Assembly: GCA_938075415.1 (NCBI GenBank)
Contig: CALJHC010000013.1
Location: forward strand, 62,001-126,000
DNA length: 64,000 nt
Origin: an uncultured Rubripirellula sp.
GTDB taxonomy: Bacteria > Planctomycetota > Planctomycetia > Pirellulales > Pirellulaceae
Reading direction: 5' to 3'
A program made the translations under genes and the position numbers. How positions within the stretch are numbered: position 1 is the stretch's first letter; each line of letters starts with the position of its first letter. This document shows positions 9,478-19,553 of the stretch, one piece after another. The notes below the pieces were generated by a model. It ran no database searches. It had not been told where the DNA came from and saw only the letters and a list, made by a program, of their open reading frames with translations.

Positions 9478-10463
9478 CTCGCCACCGTGCTAGCAGACAT
9501 TGAAGTTTCGGCCAATGAGGGCCGGAACGCAAATCGCGGACGTTCATATCAGTGAACGATCGCGATTGGCATATTGGGGCAGGACTTGATCCCACATAGC
9601 GTTAGTTTCTTCGCCCGGATGCGGCTTGGTCCAAATCCGGTGGTCCGGTTTTAAATGGTTCAAACCGATCACGACGATCCCTCACTTACGAAATTCGGTC
9701 GGTCCAATTTCGGGGGTCCGCATGCCGTAGGAGTCAAGACCTTATCTCATCGGGTTTGATAGTCGCTTTCTTCAAGGACGCTTCACACTCCCGTCTGATT
9801 TTGCACCCGACTGTTGAAATCTCGTCGAGAACCATCGATTGCAACCTTGATGATGAGTTGGCCACCCCGCTGTTCACCGGCTAACTTTCGGAGGACGTGG
9901 CTGACGAATTGATTCGCCCCCACTGTTTGCCTGCATCGCCCAAATCGGTACCGATTTGCCAGCCGATAAGGTTCGAATCGATCCTGCTGATGACAGCGTT
10001 CCCAAGGGTTGTTGCGTTGCCGGACGACTTCAACCAAAAACTGAAGTTCTGGGTGGAACAGATTTTTTTCCATGAAGCTGCTTCCTGCAAGCTGCACACA
10101 CATGCAGATGCAGTCGATAAACTGCTACCGTTTGGGGTCACCGTGGGCCTGTCATTGACAGCGTCAGCGATCCAAGACGCGGCTCTAAATCGACAACTTC
10201 TTGCAACTCAATCAAATTCAGATGCGTTGATGAGTTCATCGAACACGGTATGTCTAAAGACATCATGAAAAAAACCGATCACTAAATAAATTGGTCAGCT
10301 TCTCCATTTGCTGATTTTGACTGTCTCGGAAAACAGTTAGAATTTGAATTGGTCGTTCCCGACTCGAGCCTTCAAGACGTGGGCACTGACTTTGAAATCT
10401 GACCTCGACCCCAATCATTCTGGTTCCAAAACCAACGCCTTTTACCGCGATAATCCCATCACC
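9478..10463. other. long intergenic gap
   Basis: Nearly 1 kb lies between the peroxidase and the SGNH gene. It begins with the inverted repeat at 9532-9567. Short frames exist on both strands (plus 9897-10268, minus 9783-10103), but neither has a motif or composition I can support. It may hold decayed coding sequence. Confidence 0.4.
9532..9567. repeat. 36-bp imperfect inverted repeat
   Basis: The arms AATCGCGGACGTTCA and TGAACGATCGCGATT match at 13 of 15 positions around a six-base centre. It starts 55 bases after the peroxidase stop. There is no T run on either side, so it is not a classical terminator. It could be an RNA-stabilising hairpin or a binding site. Confidence 0.6.
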
Positions 10464-11336
10464 ATGCTACTCGCCCGAGTCCTCACCACCGTTCTGCTAA
10501 TAACCGCCTCTGTTCACTTCTCTACGCAACGTGCCGACGGACAAACACCTCTCTTAGAGCCAGGGGACCGCGTTGCGGTGGTGGGTGGAACCATGATTGA
10601 ACGCATGCAGAGCTCTGGAGCTTTGGAAGCGGAACTTCAAAGTCGGCAACCTGACTGGAAATTGAGAATTCGCAATTTGGGTTGGTCCGGTGACGATGTC
10701 CACGGCATCGCCAGAAAAGTCTTCGACAACCCTGAAGCGGGATTCCAGCGGATCCTGCGTGATGTCTCCACTGCAGACCCAACCGTGGTCCTGATTGCTT
10801 ATGGATTCGCCGAAGCAAGTGATGGCTGGGCTGCGATGGATCGCTACGAAGCTGGCCTCAATCGCTTGCTTGCCGAGCTTGCAAAACAGAAACGCAGAGT
10901 CATTCTGATGAGCCCTTTCTCGATGCCTGGAATTCTCACCCCGGGATACGATCAGTCGATGAGTCGATGCCAACAGATCACTGCTGCGGTGGGCAAGGAA
11001 AGAAACCTGCCTGTCGTCGTCACCAACTGGGTTCCTGAGGTGAACGAGGTGACGAAAGACGGGCTGCATCCGAATCAGCTTGGATTCAGCACCCTCGCAG
11101 CATCACTTGCCGATCAACTGGTCGGCGGCGTATCCCGCGACCATGCGATCAACAAGACACTCAGTCAACACATCGTCAAAAAGAACCAACTGTTCTTCCA
11201 TCGATATCGACCGCAAAATGAAACCTACCTGTTCCTTTTTCGGAAACATGAACAAGGTAACAACGCGTCGGAAATCCCTCAATTTGATCCCTTAATTGAC
11301 GCGGCCGACGAGCAAATCTGGGCCGCTGCCAAATAG
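10464..11336 (+). CDS. secreted SGNH/GDSL-like protein with altered active site
   Basis: The chosen ATG at 10464 gives 290 residues beginning with a signal peptide (MLLARVLTTVLLITASVHF); the frame is open further upstream without a credible start. Block I reads GDRVAVVGGTMIERMQ, where GDS(L) enzymes have Gly-Asp-Ser, so the nucleophilic Ser is replaced. Block II (RNLGWSGDDVHG) is present. Block III (IAYGFAEASDG) lacks the usual Asn. Block V (DGLHPNQLG) keeps Asp and His. Related planctomycete proteins, often fused to heme-binding domains, show the same first-block change. Here the protein ends soon after block V, so it may be a stand-alone or C-terminally short version. Hydrolase activity is doubtful. 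Confidence 0.8.
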   Translation: MLLARVLTTVLLITASVHFSTQRADGQTPLLEPGDRVAVVGGTMIERMQSSGALEAELQSRQPDWKLRIRNLGWSGDDVHGIARKVFDNPEAGFQRILRDVSTADPTVVLIAYGFAEASDGWAAMDRYEAGLNRLLAELAKQKRRVILMSPFSMPGILTPGYDQSMSRCQQITAAVGKERNLPVVVTNWVPEVNEVTKDGLHPNQLGFSTLAASLADQLVGGVSRDHAINKTLSQHIVKKNQLFFHRYRPQNETYLFLFRKHEQGNNASEIPQFDPLIDAADEQIWAAAK

Positions 11337-12265
11337 TGCAGTTCTCGCCGTCCTTATTGAAAACAGCATTCATATTTTCCATTTCGACCCCACCGGATCG
11401 TGCGAGGTGGCACGGGGCAAAAGCGATAGCGACCAATGTCGCCGAGCGATAGCGACCAATGTCACCGAGCGATAGCGACCAATGTCACCGAGCGATAGCG
11501 ACCGATGCCACCGAGCGATAGCGACCGATGTCACCGAGCGATAGCGACCAATGTCACCGAGCGATAGCGACCAATGTCACCGAGCGATAGCGACCGATGC
11601 CACCGAGCGGCAAGTTTGGTCATAGGTCCACAGACCGGGCGCACCTCACCACGTGACTTGCGATGGAAACATGGTTGGACCAAATGACTGGATGCTCGTC
11701 GAGCCAAGGCCACGACTGACAACGCTGTATCGGTACGGCAGATTGAAGAAAATCTTTCAGATAACCCACAAACGCTAAGTAATCGTGTCGGGTTTCCGAT
11801 TGCCCCGAAGAGATCCTGCTACAAGAATTAGCCTTTCCGCCCTCCACCTGTTCGCCCCCGAAACGAACTTAAATTTGGCTCTGACTTGGTAACCCCATCA
11901 TCAGATCGGTTATTTAGGTAGTTTACGTGCGACTCTTTGCTGATCCCCGGCAATGCGGATTTGTCGACGCTGAGCATCCTAACAGCCCAGCAGAGGGGAA
12001 ACGCCATCAGGGTTTCTTTGCCTATTGGCAGAATGAAAACGCACTGTTTGTCCAGAAACCACAACGCCACCCATCGTTATCGCCAGAGCTGAAAACTCGA
12101 TGACGGGGGCAAAGCGGAAGACCCATCCTACTGAAATGAAGAGGGCTTGCTGGATTGATAGGAAACCCGGCCCGAGTGCCTTGCCAGATCGATGATCGAT
12201 GCTTAGTCTTTTCCGTTTGCGCGACCGGCCTTTCGGTCGCGAAACCATTGATTTCTTTGGAGTGC
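11337..12265. other. intergenic gap with 23-bp repeat array
   Basis: The gap between the SGNH gene and purA holds the 23-bp repeat array listed separately at its left end. The remaining 650 bases contain no recognised gene. Minus-strand ORFs here translate repeats or lack motifs. Confidence 0.5.
11423..11606. repeat. tandem repeat, eight copies of a 23-bp unit
   Basis: The unit is GCGATAGCGACC followed by AATGTCACCGA, with copies starting at 11423, 11446, 11469, 11492, 11515, 11538, 11561 and 11584. Differences are confined to a few positions (AATGTC against GATGCC or GATGTC). Copies with the same variants recur in order, which suggests duplication of blocks. The period is not a multiple of three, so it is not a coding repeat. 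There are no spacers, so it is not a CRISPR. Confidence 0.95.
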
Positions 12266-13594
12266 ATGGTGTCTGGAACCTGTGTTATTGGACTGCAGTG
12301 GGGTGATGAGGCAAAAGGCAAACTCGTCGACTTGCTGGCTCCACAATTCGATCTGGTAGTTCGTTATCAGGGTGGCGCCAATGCGGGCCACACTGTCGTT
12401 GCTGGAGACGAGACCTACAAGCTTCACCACATTCCCAGTGGAATCCTGCACCCGGAAGTTCAAAACTTCATCACCCCGGGAGTTGTCATTAATCCGACGA
12501 CGATGCTCGATGAAATCGATGGGCTTGCCAAACGTGGCATCCACTGCGAGCAGAACATGCGAATCAGTGAGCGAGCACACTTGGTGATGCCATGGCATAT
12601 TGCTGAAGACAAGATGATCAACAGCACCGCCGTTCGTGGGGAATCCATCGGAACGACCAATCGAGGTATTGGTCCCTGCTATCGAGACAAAGTGGGACGA
12701 ACCCACGCAATTCGAATGGCCGACCTGGTTCAATCCTCCCGAGATGACCGAATTGGTACTGTCGCGGAACAAAAACTACAGATCCTGACCAAGATGGGCG
12801 CGCCTCAGGAAGACCTCGAGTCACTGGAACCCCAAAAGGTGATTAACCTGGCGACAAATTGGGCAGATCGTCTCGAGGGAATGATCGGTGACACCACCGA
12901 AACCATCCTCACCGCATGCGAAGATGAAAAACGAATCTTATTTGAAGGAGCGCAGGGAGCGTTGCTCGATATCGATCATGGCACCTTCCCTTTCGTCACC
13001 AGTAGCAACAGCAGCGGTGTTGGAGTTTGCGCGGGCGCGGGAGTTCCGCCGCGATGGATTAATCAAGTCCTTGGGGTGTGCAAAGCTTACAGCACCCGAG
13101 TCGGTGGTGGGCCATTTCCGACAGAACTTGAGGACGCAACCGGTGAACGCATCCGAACGCTCGGCAATGAGTTTGGAACGACCACCGGTCGACCCCGACG
13201 TTGCGGTTGGTTTGATGCCGTTGCCGTCCGCTACACAGCCAGGCTTAGCGGAGTAACCCGTTTGGCACTAATGATGATGGATGTGCTCGCGCACTTTGAG
13301 GAACTCAAAGTTTGCGTCGCTTATGAATTGGATGGAGAACGACTGGAGACGTTTCCCGCACACGCGGAACAACTAAGGCGTTGCAAACCAATTTACGAAA
13401 CCATCCAAGGCTGGAATCAACCGGTCGATGACGCACGAGGTGTCGAAGATTTCCCTGAAAAGGCACTCGCGTATGTCAAGCGAATCGAGGAACTTGTGGG
13501 AATTCCCGTTGGCGTGCTTTCAGTTGGACCTGATCGGGCGCAAACCATCTTTACCGATGCCTCCGATGCCCTTGACCTCAAGCCATTGTCTTAG
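12266..13594 (+). CDS. purA: adenylosuccinate synthetase
   Basis: The ATG at 12266 gives 442 residues and begins [19 protein letters not shown], matching the family N-terminus; the frame extends 37 codons upstream without family similarity. The GTP-binding loop reads GDEAKGK, with Ala where most enzymes have Gly. Further landmarks are [19 protein letters not shown] (IMP binding), [22 protein letters not shown] and [10 protein letters not shown]. The enzyme joins IMP and aspartate with GTP, the first committed step to AMP. Its stop is two bases before the uppS start, so the two are very likely co-transcribed, as seen in other planctomycetes. Confidence 0.97.
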   Translation: MVSGTCVIGLQWGDEAKGKLVDLLAPQFDLVVRYQGGANAGHTVVAGDETYKLHHIPSGILHPEVQNFITPGVVINPTTMLDEIDGLAKRGIHCEQNMRISERAHLVMPWHIAEDKMINSTAVRGESIGTTNRGIGPCYRDKVGRTHAIRMADLVQSSRDDRIGTVAEQKLQILTKMGAPQEDLESLEPQKVINLATNWADRLEGMIGDTTETILTACEDEKRILFEGAQGALLDIDHGTFPFVTSSNSSGVGVCAGAGVPPRWINQVLGVCKAYSTRVGGGPFPTELEDATGERIRTLGNEFGTTTGRPRRCGWFDAVAVRYTARLSGVTRLALMMMDVLAHFEELKVCVAYELDGERLETFPAHAEQLRRCKPIYETIQGWNQPVDDARGVEDFPEKALAYVKRIEELVGIPVGVLSVGPDRAQTIFTDASDALDLKPLS

Positions 13595-13596
13595 AA

Positions 13597-14364
13597 ATGC
13601 CCGAATCTCGGTCAACCGTCAAGCTGGCAGAATCAATCGCCGAACTAAAATCGGCTGAACCGCCAAGCCACATCGCCATCATCATGGACGGCAATGGACG
13701 CTGGGCACAGCAAAGAGATTTACCGCGGATTGAAGGCCATCGACGAGGTGTTAATACCGTTCGCATGGTGAGCGAGACGGCCACAGAACTCGACATCGAT
13801 ACCATTACGCTTTATTGCTTGTCCAGCGAAAACTGGAAACGTCCGAAAGCTGAACTCGATTTCTTGATGCATCTTCTTGAGCAATACCTCATCGAGGAAC
13901 GCAAGACAATCATGGAGCAAGGTCTGCGATTGCAGGTCATCGGACGCCAAGACCGCCTGCCCAGTGAGGTCTTGAAACAGATGAAGCAAACGATTGAAAT
14001 GTCGGCCGGCAACCCAGGGACTCGCCTCGTTCTTGCAGTCGACTACGGTGGGCGCGATGAAATCACCTCGGCAGTTCGTGACATGGCAACCAAAGTTGCA
14101 TCAGGTTCGCTGTCGGTGGATCAGATCGACGAGAATACCGTCAGTCAACACCTTTACACTGCCGGACTACCAGAGGTCGACCTCATGATCCGCACCGGTG
14201 GTGATATGCGGGTGAGCAATTTCCTGTTGTGGCAACTGAGTTACGCGGAAATTTGGATCACAGAAAAATGTTGGCCCGAATTCTCGAAACAGGACTTTGT
14301 CTCGGCACTATGTGAATTCTCTTCTCGCCAAAGAAGGTTTGGTGGATTGAATGTTAACGAGTGA
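13597..14364 (+). CDS. uppS: isoprenyl transferase (undecaprenyl diphosphate synthase)
   Basis: The 255 residues cover the whole cis-prenyltransferase fold. The pyrophosphate-binding Asp lies in HIAIIMDGNGRWAQQRDLPR (about residues 24-43). The substrate-loop region LYCLSSENWKRP is conserved. The C-terminal signature reads DLMIRTGGDMRVSNFLLWQLSY, close to the usual IRTSGE form but with Gly-Gly-Asp. It elongates farnesyl diphosphate with isopentenyl diphosphate to the lipid carrier used for cell-wall and polysaccharide export. Translational coupling to purA is likely given a two-base spacing. cdsA follows after a 288-base gap. Confidence 0.95.
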   Translation: MPESRSTVKLAESIAELKSAEPPSHIAIIMDGNGRWAQQRDLPRIEGHRRGVNTVRMVSETATELDIDTITLYCLSSENWKRPKAELDFLMHLLEQYLIEERKTIMEQGLRLQVIGRQDRLPSEVLKQMKQTIEMSAGNPGTRLVLAVDYGGRDEITSAVRDMATKVASGSLSVDQIDENTVSQHLYTAGLPEVDLMIRTGGDMRVSNFLLWQLSYAEIWITEKCWPEFSKQDFVSALCEFSSRQRRFGGLNVNE

Positions 14365-14429
14365 ATGATTTTAGAATTGACCAACGCGATCTCGGTGGCA
14401 AGTTGCCATTGCCTCCAATACAAACCCAA

Positions 14430-14463
14430 CTTGGCACGAAACCCAGCTTGGCACGAAACCCAA
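14430..14463. repeat. 17-bp direct repeat, two copies
   Basis: CTTGGCACGAAACCCAG is followed at once by the same unit ending in AA. It lies between uppS and cdsA. A partial third copy (ACCCAA) precedes it. It looks like a slippage duplication. Confidence 0.85.
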
Positions 14464-14652
14464 CTAAGATGAATCCGATAGCACTGTCCAACAGATCTCC
14501 CAACAAGAGAAAGGTTGGGTGACCCACTGAACCAAACCCTCGCCGGGCACCAGCGACGGTTTCGCAAGTGACAATCAAATGAAACGCGTCTGCATTCACT
14601 CAGAATCAACAAGACTTCAATTCGCATCCACCACTAGGCGGGGGAACTGACT

Positions 14653-15672
14653 GTGCTCAAAGATCGACTACGCACGTCAGCCATTTTAATTTCCATCGTT
14701 GGCTGTTTACTTTACCTCGACAGCAACTACTCAATCAGTAATGCGGAGGGACTATGGCTTCTTCCTGTTCTTCTATTCTTCGCATTAGGCACAGCACACG
14801 ATGCGTCAACGTTGCTCGGTTCAAGTGGAAGACCGATCAATCGCAGGGCAGCGATCATTGGTACGTTGCTGGTCACCCTTGCGGGTTATCTCCCAAACCT
14901 ATGGCCGCTGATGGGCGAAAGTTACCCGACTGATTGCCCCGTGGGAAAATTAGGATGGATCATTTTCGGAGCAACCGCGGCGATCTTCGTTGCATTAGCC
15001 GTCGAAATGATGCAATACGGAAAACCGAGAACCCAAGGAGAGGCCAGCGAGGAAAAAACTGCCTTGACGGCGGCAAGGCAAAAAACGGAATCAAACCAAT
15101 CCGGAGAGCGTGCTCTGGAGCGAATTTGCAACGCAAGTTTTGTAAGCCTATATGTGGGACTGCCAATGGCTTTGCTGGTGTCCCTTCGCAGTCTGGGATC
15201 AGGTAATTGGGGACTGGCGGCATTGCTGACCACCATTGCAGTCACCAAGTCCACCGATGCCGGCGCCTATTTCACGGGCAAAGCAATTGGACGCAAAAAG
15301 TTAATCCCGCGTCTAAGCCCCGGCAAAACCTGGGAAGGGTCCATCGGTGGTATTTGCACTGCGACGTTGGTTGCCTACGCATGCTTACGGTGGTTGTTCC
15401 CCGCGATCGCAACCGATGCTTCGCCTCCCTTGGCAACACCATCACTTGCATTACTTAGTGACCCAATTCCAGGCGCACTATGCCTCGGTGTCCTTCTTGG
15501 TGTCACAGGCATGCTAGGCGATTTGGCTGAGTCACTGGTAAAAAGAGAATGTGGTGCAAAGGACAGCGGAAGTCTGCTGCCGGGCCTTGGAGGTGTTTGG
15601 GATGTCTCAGACTCTTTGATCGTCGCCGCAGTACCCGCTTTTCTTTGTTTTGCCGCTGGGATTGCGGGTTAG
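14653..15672 (+). CDS. cdsA: phosphatidate cytidylyltransferase
   Basis: This 339-residue polytopic membrane protein starts at GTG 14653, with a GGGGGA site 7-12 bases upstream. Hydrophobic helices fill most of the length, with a hydrophilic loop rich in Glu/Lys/Arg at about 125-155. The family landmarks are SPGKTWEGSIGG and the C-terminal signature KRECGAKDSGSLLPGLGGVWDVSDS, where most enzymes have GHGGxxDRxDS. It makes CDP-diacylglycerol from phosphatidic acid and CTP at the cytoplasmic membrane. The uppS-cdsA pairing is common in bacteria, but dxr and rseP, which often follow, are absent here and phoH comes next. Confidence 0.93.
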   Translation: MLKDRLRTSAILISIVGCLLYLDSNYSISNAEGLWLLPVLLFFALGTAHDASTLLGSSGRPINRRAAIIGTLLVTLAGYLPNLWPLMGESYPTDCPVGKLGWIIFGATAAIFVALAVEMMQYGKPRTQGEASEEKTALTAARQKTESNQSGERALERICNASFVSLYVGLPMALLVSLRSLGSGNWGLAALLTTIAVTKSTDAGAYFTGKAIGRKKLIPRLSPGKTWEGSIGGICTATLVAYACLRWLFPAIATDASPPLATPSLALLSDPIPGALCLGVLLGVTGMLGDLAESLVKRECGAKDSGSLLPGLGGVWDVSDSLIVAAVPAFLCFAAGIAG

Positions 15673-15946
15673 GTGAAATTGTGGATCAACGAACCAGCCC
15701 ATTGCACTGAAAAACAGAAGTCTCTGAACCGAGGCGAGTGACGCCCAAAGACGCAGGAATTCGACCCTGCGAAGTCAATGGGAAAGCGAATGGGGCTAAC
15801 TGGCTAATAAAAAACAGCTTGATAACCATCGGTTTTTGTGATCCCCACCTGTGCTTGACGCAAACGGGCGTACAATATGACACGCCGTGTTCGCCACCTT
15901 TCCCCGCCCCATCAAAGCGTCCCTTGGAGTCCTCGCTAGGAGTTTC

Positions 15947-16987
15947 ATGAAAGAAGCGACACTATCGATCGCCAACCAGCAAGAAATCTTGGATCTCTTT
16001 GGACCCCGCGATCAACACCTTCGACGCATCCGACGCCTTTTTGACGTCAACATTACCCAGCGGGACGGCAGTATTCGAATTGCTGGTGGGGAAAGTGGAG
16101 TTCAATCAGCGACGAGGACACTTGAGAAACTTCGTCAAATCGCACGAAAAAACGGTGGGATCAGCCCCGTCGACGTTGACCAAGCAGCCTTTACGGAGGG
16201 AGCTTCAATCGACAATCCTGAATCGACGCTTCAACGCCAACGCGAGATCGGTGCTAACCAGTCAGTCGGTGCACCGTCTCGTGACAGCTATTCCAATGCT
16301 TCACCCAACCGTTCGCCATCAAACGCTGACACCGAGATTCATCTGCAGCACGGTGGCCGTCGCGTAAAACCACGTACACCTGGCCAAGCTCGGTACGTCG
16401 AAGCAATCCGGAAATACGACTTAACCTTTGCAACCGGTCCTGCTGGCTGCGGAAAAACCTATTTAGCGGTTGCCACCGCGGTTGAGAGCTTGCGTGCGGC
16501 CGAGGTTCGAAAAATCGTACTGGTGCGCCCCGCTGTGGAGGCAGGAGAAAACTTAGGATTCCTTCCGGGAGACTTGCGAGCAAAATTGAATCCCTACCTG
16601 CGTCCGCTGATGGATGCGTTAGGAGATATGCTTGATTACGATCAGGCTCGTCACTTAATGGAACAGGACACCATCGAGGTGATTCCTCTGGCCTACATGC
16701 GTGGAAGAACGCTGAACGACGCTTTCATCATTTTGGATGAGGCACAGAACGCCACGATTGCCCAGATGAAAATGTTTCTGACACGAATGGGTGAACGTAG
16801 CAAAATGGTGGTCAGCGGCGATGCAACCCAACAAGACCTGCCCCGGGGTGTGACAAGTGGACTTCGGGACGCCTTGAAACGACTCAGTAAAATTGACGGT
16901 ATTGGCGTCGTGCGATTGCAAGCCTCCGATATCGTGCGACATCGATTAGTTCAAAGCATTGTCGCAGCCTATGAAGACAACGAATAA
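15947..16987 (+). CDS. PhoH-family ATPase
   Basis: The ATG at 15947 has AGGAG four bases upstream and gives 346 residues, normal for the family. The frame extends to a GTG at 15887 without support. An N-terminal KH-like segment (about 15-70) is followed by a variable linker, then the ATPase: Walker A FATGPAGCGKTYLA, PAVEAGENLGFLPGDLRAKL, and Walker B AFIILDEAQNAT. PhoH proteins are linked with RNA metabolism and are typically encoded next to ybeY, as here with one gene between. The precise reaction is not established. It heads a probable operon with the HD phosphodiesterase, ybeY and the CBS protein. Confidence 0.93.
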   Translation: MKEATLSIANQQEILDLFGPRDQHLRRIRRLFDVNITQRDGSIRIAGGESGVQSATRTLEKLRQIARKNGGISPVDVDQAAFTEGASIDNPESTLQRQREIGANQSVGAPSRDSYSNASPNRSPSNADTEIHLQHGGRRVKPRTPGQARYVEAIRKYDLTFATGPAGCGKTYLAVATAVESLRAAEVRKIVLVRPAVEAGENLGFLPGDLRAKLNPYLRPLMDALGDMLDYDQARHLMEQDTIEVIPLAYMRGRTLNDAFIILDEAQNATIAQMKMFLTRMGERSKMVVSGDATQQDLPRGVTSGLRDALKRLSKIDGIGVVRLQASDIVRHRLVQSIVAAYEDNE

Positions 16988-17170
16988 TTACCGACATTAA
17001 CAATCAATTAACCGCGGTCAGGAAACACTTCCTCCGCACCATCTCATGCCGCCTCTGCTTTTAAGGAGCCCACAGGATCGATGAGGACATCCCCTTCAAG
17101 GTGTCCGCCCAACTTGGTCAACCATTGGAAACTCGTTTTCAAAGTTGCACCAAAATTAACTTGATCCGTC

Positions 17171-19531
17171 GTGATGAGCGGAGCCAACAAAAAACGAAAC
17201 CGCCAAGAACGCCTTAACGCACTGGGAATTCAAAAACCCAAGCTGCTGCAGTGGTGGCAGGACAGCGACAAGGTGGATTTCACCATCCGCCTCAGCCTCT
17301 CGGTACTCGCCGCAATCACGGTCTTGCTGGCCTGTCAAACCTGGCGTCTGCCGTTTGCCCATCGCAAACAGGACATTCCAACCCATAACCTCATCACTCG
17401 AGTGACTTTCGAAGTCGAGAACGATGAACAAACCGAAGCGTTGCGTGATCGAAAACGTCGAGAACAACTTGCTTTTTATAGCAATCGTCCGAAATCACTT
17501 CTTGACCTGCAAGCTGCCTTGCGCGACCAACTGTTTCTCGTTCTCGGCGCTCCTTCCTATCCCGAAATGACGCAGGACGAACGAGATGCTTTTGAGCAAT
17601 TCAGAACTCCCGAAACCGAAGCAACCGACGAAACTCCCGATGGACGCTTTGAAAGAATGAAGCAGGTTTTTCAGGACGATTCAGAATTGGAAACGTTGCA
17701 GAGCGCCTTGGAAATCACCTTCCAGCAAAATTACCGACTCGGTTTACTTCAAAGTCTCGAACACGCTCCAGAGGCGGGCGCCCCCGCAATGATTCGCGTC
17801 TACCAGGACGGCAATCGGGACGAAATCGAATTCGTCGAGACGAAGAATGTCAGAATCGCCGAAGCGGCTCCCGGTATCGAGAAACGACTCAAGGAAGCAT
17901 TCAGAACAAAATTCACTTCAGAGTCCAGCCAGGAAACTGCCGTGATCATCAGCGACTGGCTGGTGGAAAGACTGCCTGAATATCGAACGCTTTACTACGA
18001 CGAGCAGCGAAGTTTGGAAGCGAGCGATGCTGCCGCTGCCGAGGTTGCTCCGGTGATGACCCCTTACCGAACAGGTACCGATACACTTGCGGAGGCTGGT
18101 GTACCTCTTGGTGAAGAGCAGTTGCTACTTCTCGAAAAAGAATGGCTGACTTTGATCGGACAAATGCAATGGACCGACAAAACAGCAAGAGTTGTCGCCT
18201 TCGCCGGCATGATCATCGCGCTTTATCTGCTTTGCGGATCGTACATCTTTTTTGTCGATAACCGAAGCCTGCTACAAGATCGCTGGAAACTGGCTCAACT
18301 GCTCGGAATCATGGTGACCACGATTGTGGCGGGCTACTACGCTTCGGCAGACCAGTGGCGAGGTGAATTGGTTCCCTTGGTTCTGGCGTCGATTCTAGCC
18401 GGCGTTGTCTATGGTCGTGAACTCGCACTTCTGCTGATGGCGGCAACCAGTGTCAGCATGACACTACTGCTCGGTGAGGGATTACCGCACCTGGTAATGA
18501 TGGCTGCTGCCTTCACAAGCTGCACGCTTCTGCTGGGAAGAATCCGAACACGCACCCATTTGATGTATGTTGGAGCCACGTCTGCCTTGATTACGATTTT
18601 GACAGTGGTGGGAGTCGGCATCGTCACAGGATCATCCTTGTCCGACGCTGACCCGAGTGGATTGACCTCACAGTATCAAGGACCTCGCTTCGACACAGTC
18701 GTGCTCACGCTTTTTCGAAATGCATTCTGGTCAGGCTTCTGCATTTTTATCTCCGCAACGGCCATGACCGGCCTTTTACCATTGGTGGAGAAGATCTTCG
18801 GGGTTCAAACCGATCTCAGCCTTCTTGAACTTGGCGATTCAAGCCACCCATTGCTGCGAAGGCTGGCTCAACGAGCACCGGGCACCTACAACCATTCAAT
18901 CAACGTCGCCTCCATCGCCGAAGCGGCGGCTGATGAAATCGGTGCCAACGGCTTGCTGGTCCGCGTTGGTGCTTACTTCCATGATATCGGCAAGATGTTC
19001 AAACCTGAGTACTTTGTTGAGAACCAGAGTACCGGAGTCAATCAGCACGATGCCTTGCAACCAGCAATGAGCACACTGGTAATCATCGCTCATGTCAAAG
19101 ATGGCGCGGACCTTGCTCGAAGCCACCACCTTCCCAAACCCATCATTGATTTTATCCTGCAGCATCACGGAACCACTCTGGTCGAATACTTTTACCAAGA
19201 GGCAACTCGGCGTAGTGAGAATGACCCCCATACGGAAACGGTAAGCGATCAAGATTTCCGTTACCCGGGCCCAAAGCCTCAGACTCTCGAAGCGGCAGTC
19301 ATGATGCTTGCCGATACAGTAGAAAGTGCAAGTCGCACATTGGTTGACCCAACTCCTTCACGGATCCAAGGGCTAGTCGACAAAATCGCGCAGAACAAAA
19401 TGGGCGACGGGCAATTCGATGAATGCGGTTTGACGTTCCAGCAACTCGCCATCATTCGTCGCAGCCTCGTCAAATCACTGACGGCAATTTACCACGCCCG
19501 CGTGAAGTACCCTGGACAACAGACTGCCTAA
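17171..19531 (+). CDS. 7TM-HD phosphodiesterase, PgpH-like
   Basis: The 786 residues show the 7TMR-HDED architecture. There is one N-terminal helix (about 40-65), a long soluble extracytoplasmic region (about 70-335) rich in Glu/Arg, seven hydrophobic helices (about 340-560), then a cytoplasmic HD domain. The HD ligands are visible: HSINVAS (about 574), YFHDIGK (about 601), QHHGTT, and the distal Asp in LADTVESASR. In characterised relatives this domain hydrolyses cyclic-di-AMP to pApA. Start could be GTG 17171 or ATG 17174. It sits between phoH and ybeY, 23 bases before the latter, an arrangement widely conserved. The ligand specificity here is inference. Confidence 0.92.
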   Translation: MMSGANKKRNRQERLNALGIQKPKLLQWWQDSDKVDFTIRLSLSVLAAITVLLACQTWRLPFAHRKQDIPTHNLITRVTFEVENDEQTEALRDRKRREQLAFYSNRPKSLLDLQAALRDQLFLVLGAPSYPEMTQDERDAFEQFRTPETEATDETPDGRFERMKQVFQDDSELETLQSALEITFQQNYRLGLLQSLEHAPEAGAPAMIRVYQDGNRDEIEFVETKNVRIAEAAPGIEKRLKEAFRTKFTSESSQETAVIISDWLVERLPEYRTLYYDEQRSLEASDAAAAEVAPVMTPYRTGTDTLAEAGVPLGEEQLLLLEKEWLTLIGQMQWTDKTARVVAFAGMIIALYLLCGSYIFFVDNRSLLQDRWKLAQLLGIMVTTIVAGYYASADQWRGELVPLVLASILAGVVYGRELALLLMAATSVSMTLLLGEGLPHLVMMAAAFTSCTLLLGRIRTRTHLMYVGATSALITILTVVGVGIVTGSSLSDADPSGLTSQYQGPRFDTVVLTLFRNAFWSGFCIFISATAMTGLLPLVEKIFGVQTDLSLLELGDSSHPLLRRLAQRAPGTYNHSINVASIAEAAADEIGANGLLVRVGAYFHDIGKMFKPEYFVENQSTGVNQHDALQPAMSTLVIIAHVKDGADLARSHHLPKPIIDFILQHHGTTLVEYFYQEATRRSENDPHTETVSDQDFRYPGPKPQTLEAAVMMLADTVESASRTLVDPTPSRIQGLVDKIAQNKMGDGQFDECGLTFQQLAIIRRSLVKSLTAIYHARVKYPGQQTA

Positions 19532-19553
19532 AACCGCCTGAATCAATTCTCTC

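Noticed and set aside
9897-10268. 123-codon plus ORF and an overlapping 106-codon minus ORF in the gap after the peroxidase gene
   Set aside because: Neither has a motif, ribosome site or convincing composition; they overlap each other, and I could not see homology.
11423-11606. CRISPR array
   Set aside because: The 23-bp units abut without spacers, so it is a plain tandem repeat; no cas gene is near.
12155-12265. N-terminal extension of purA by 37 codons
   Set aside because: The extra residues do not match the family, while ATG 12266 gives the canonical N-terminus.
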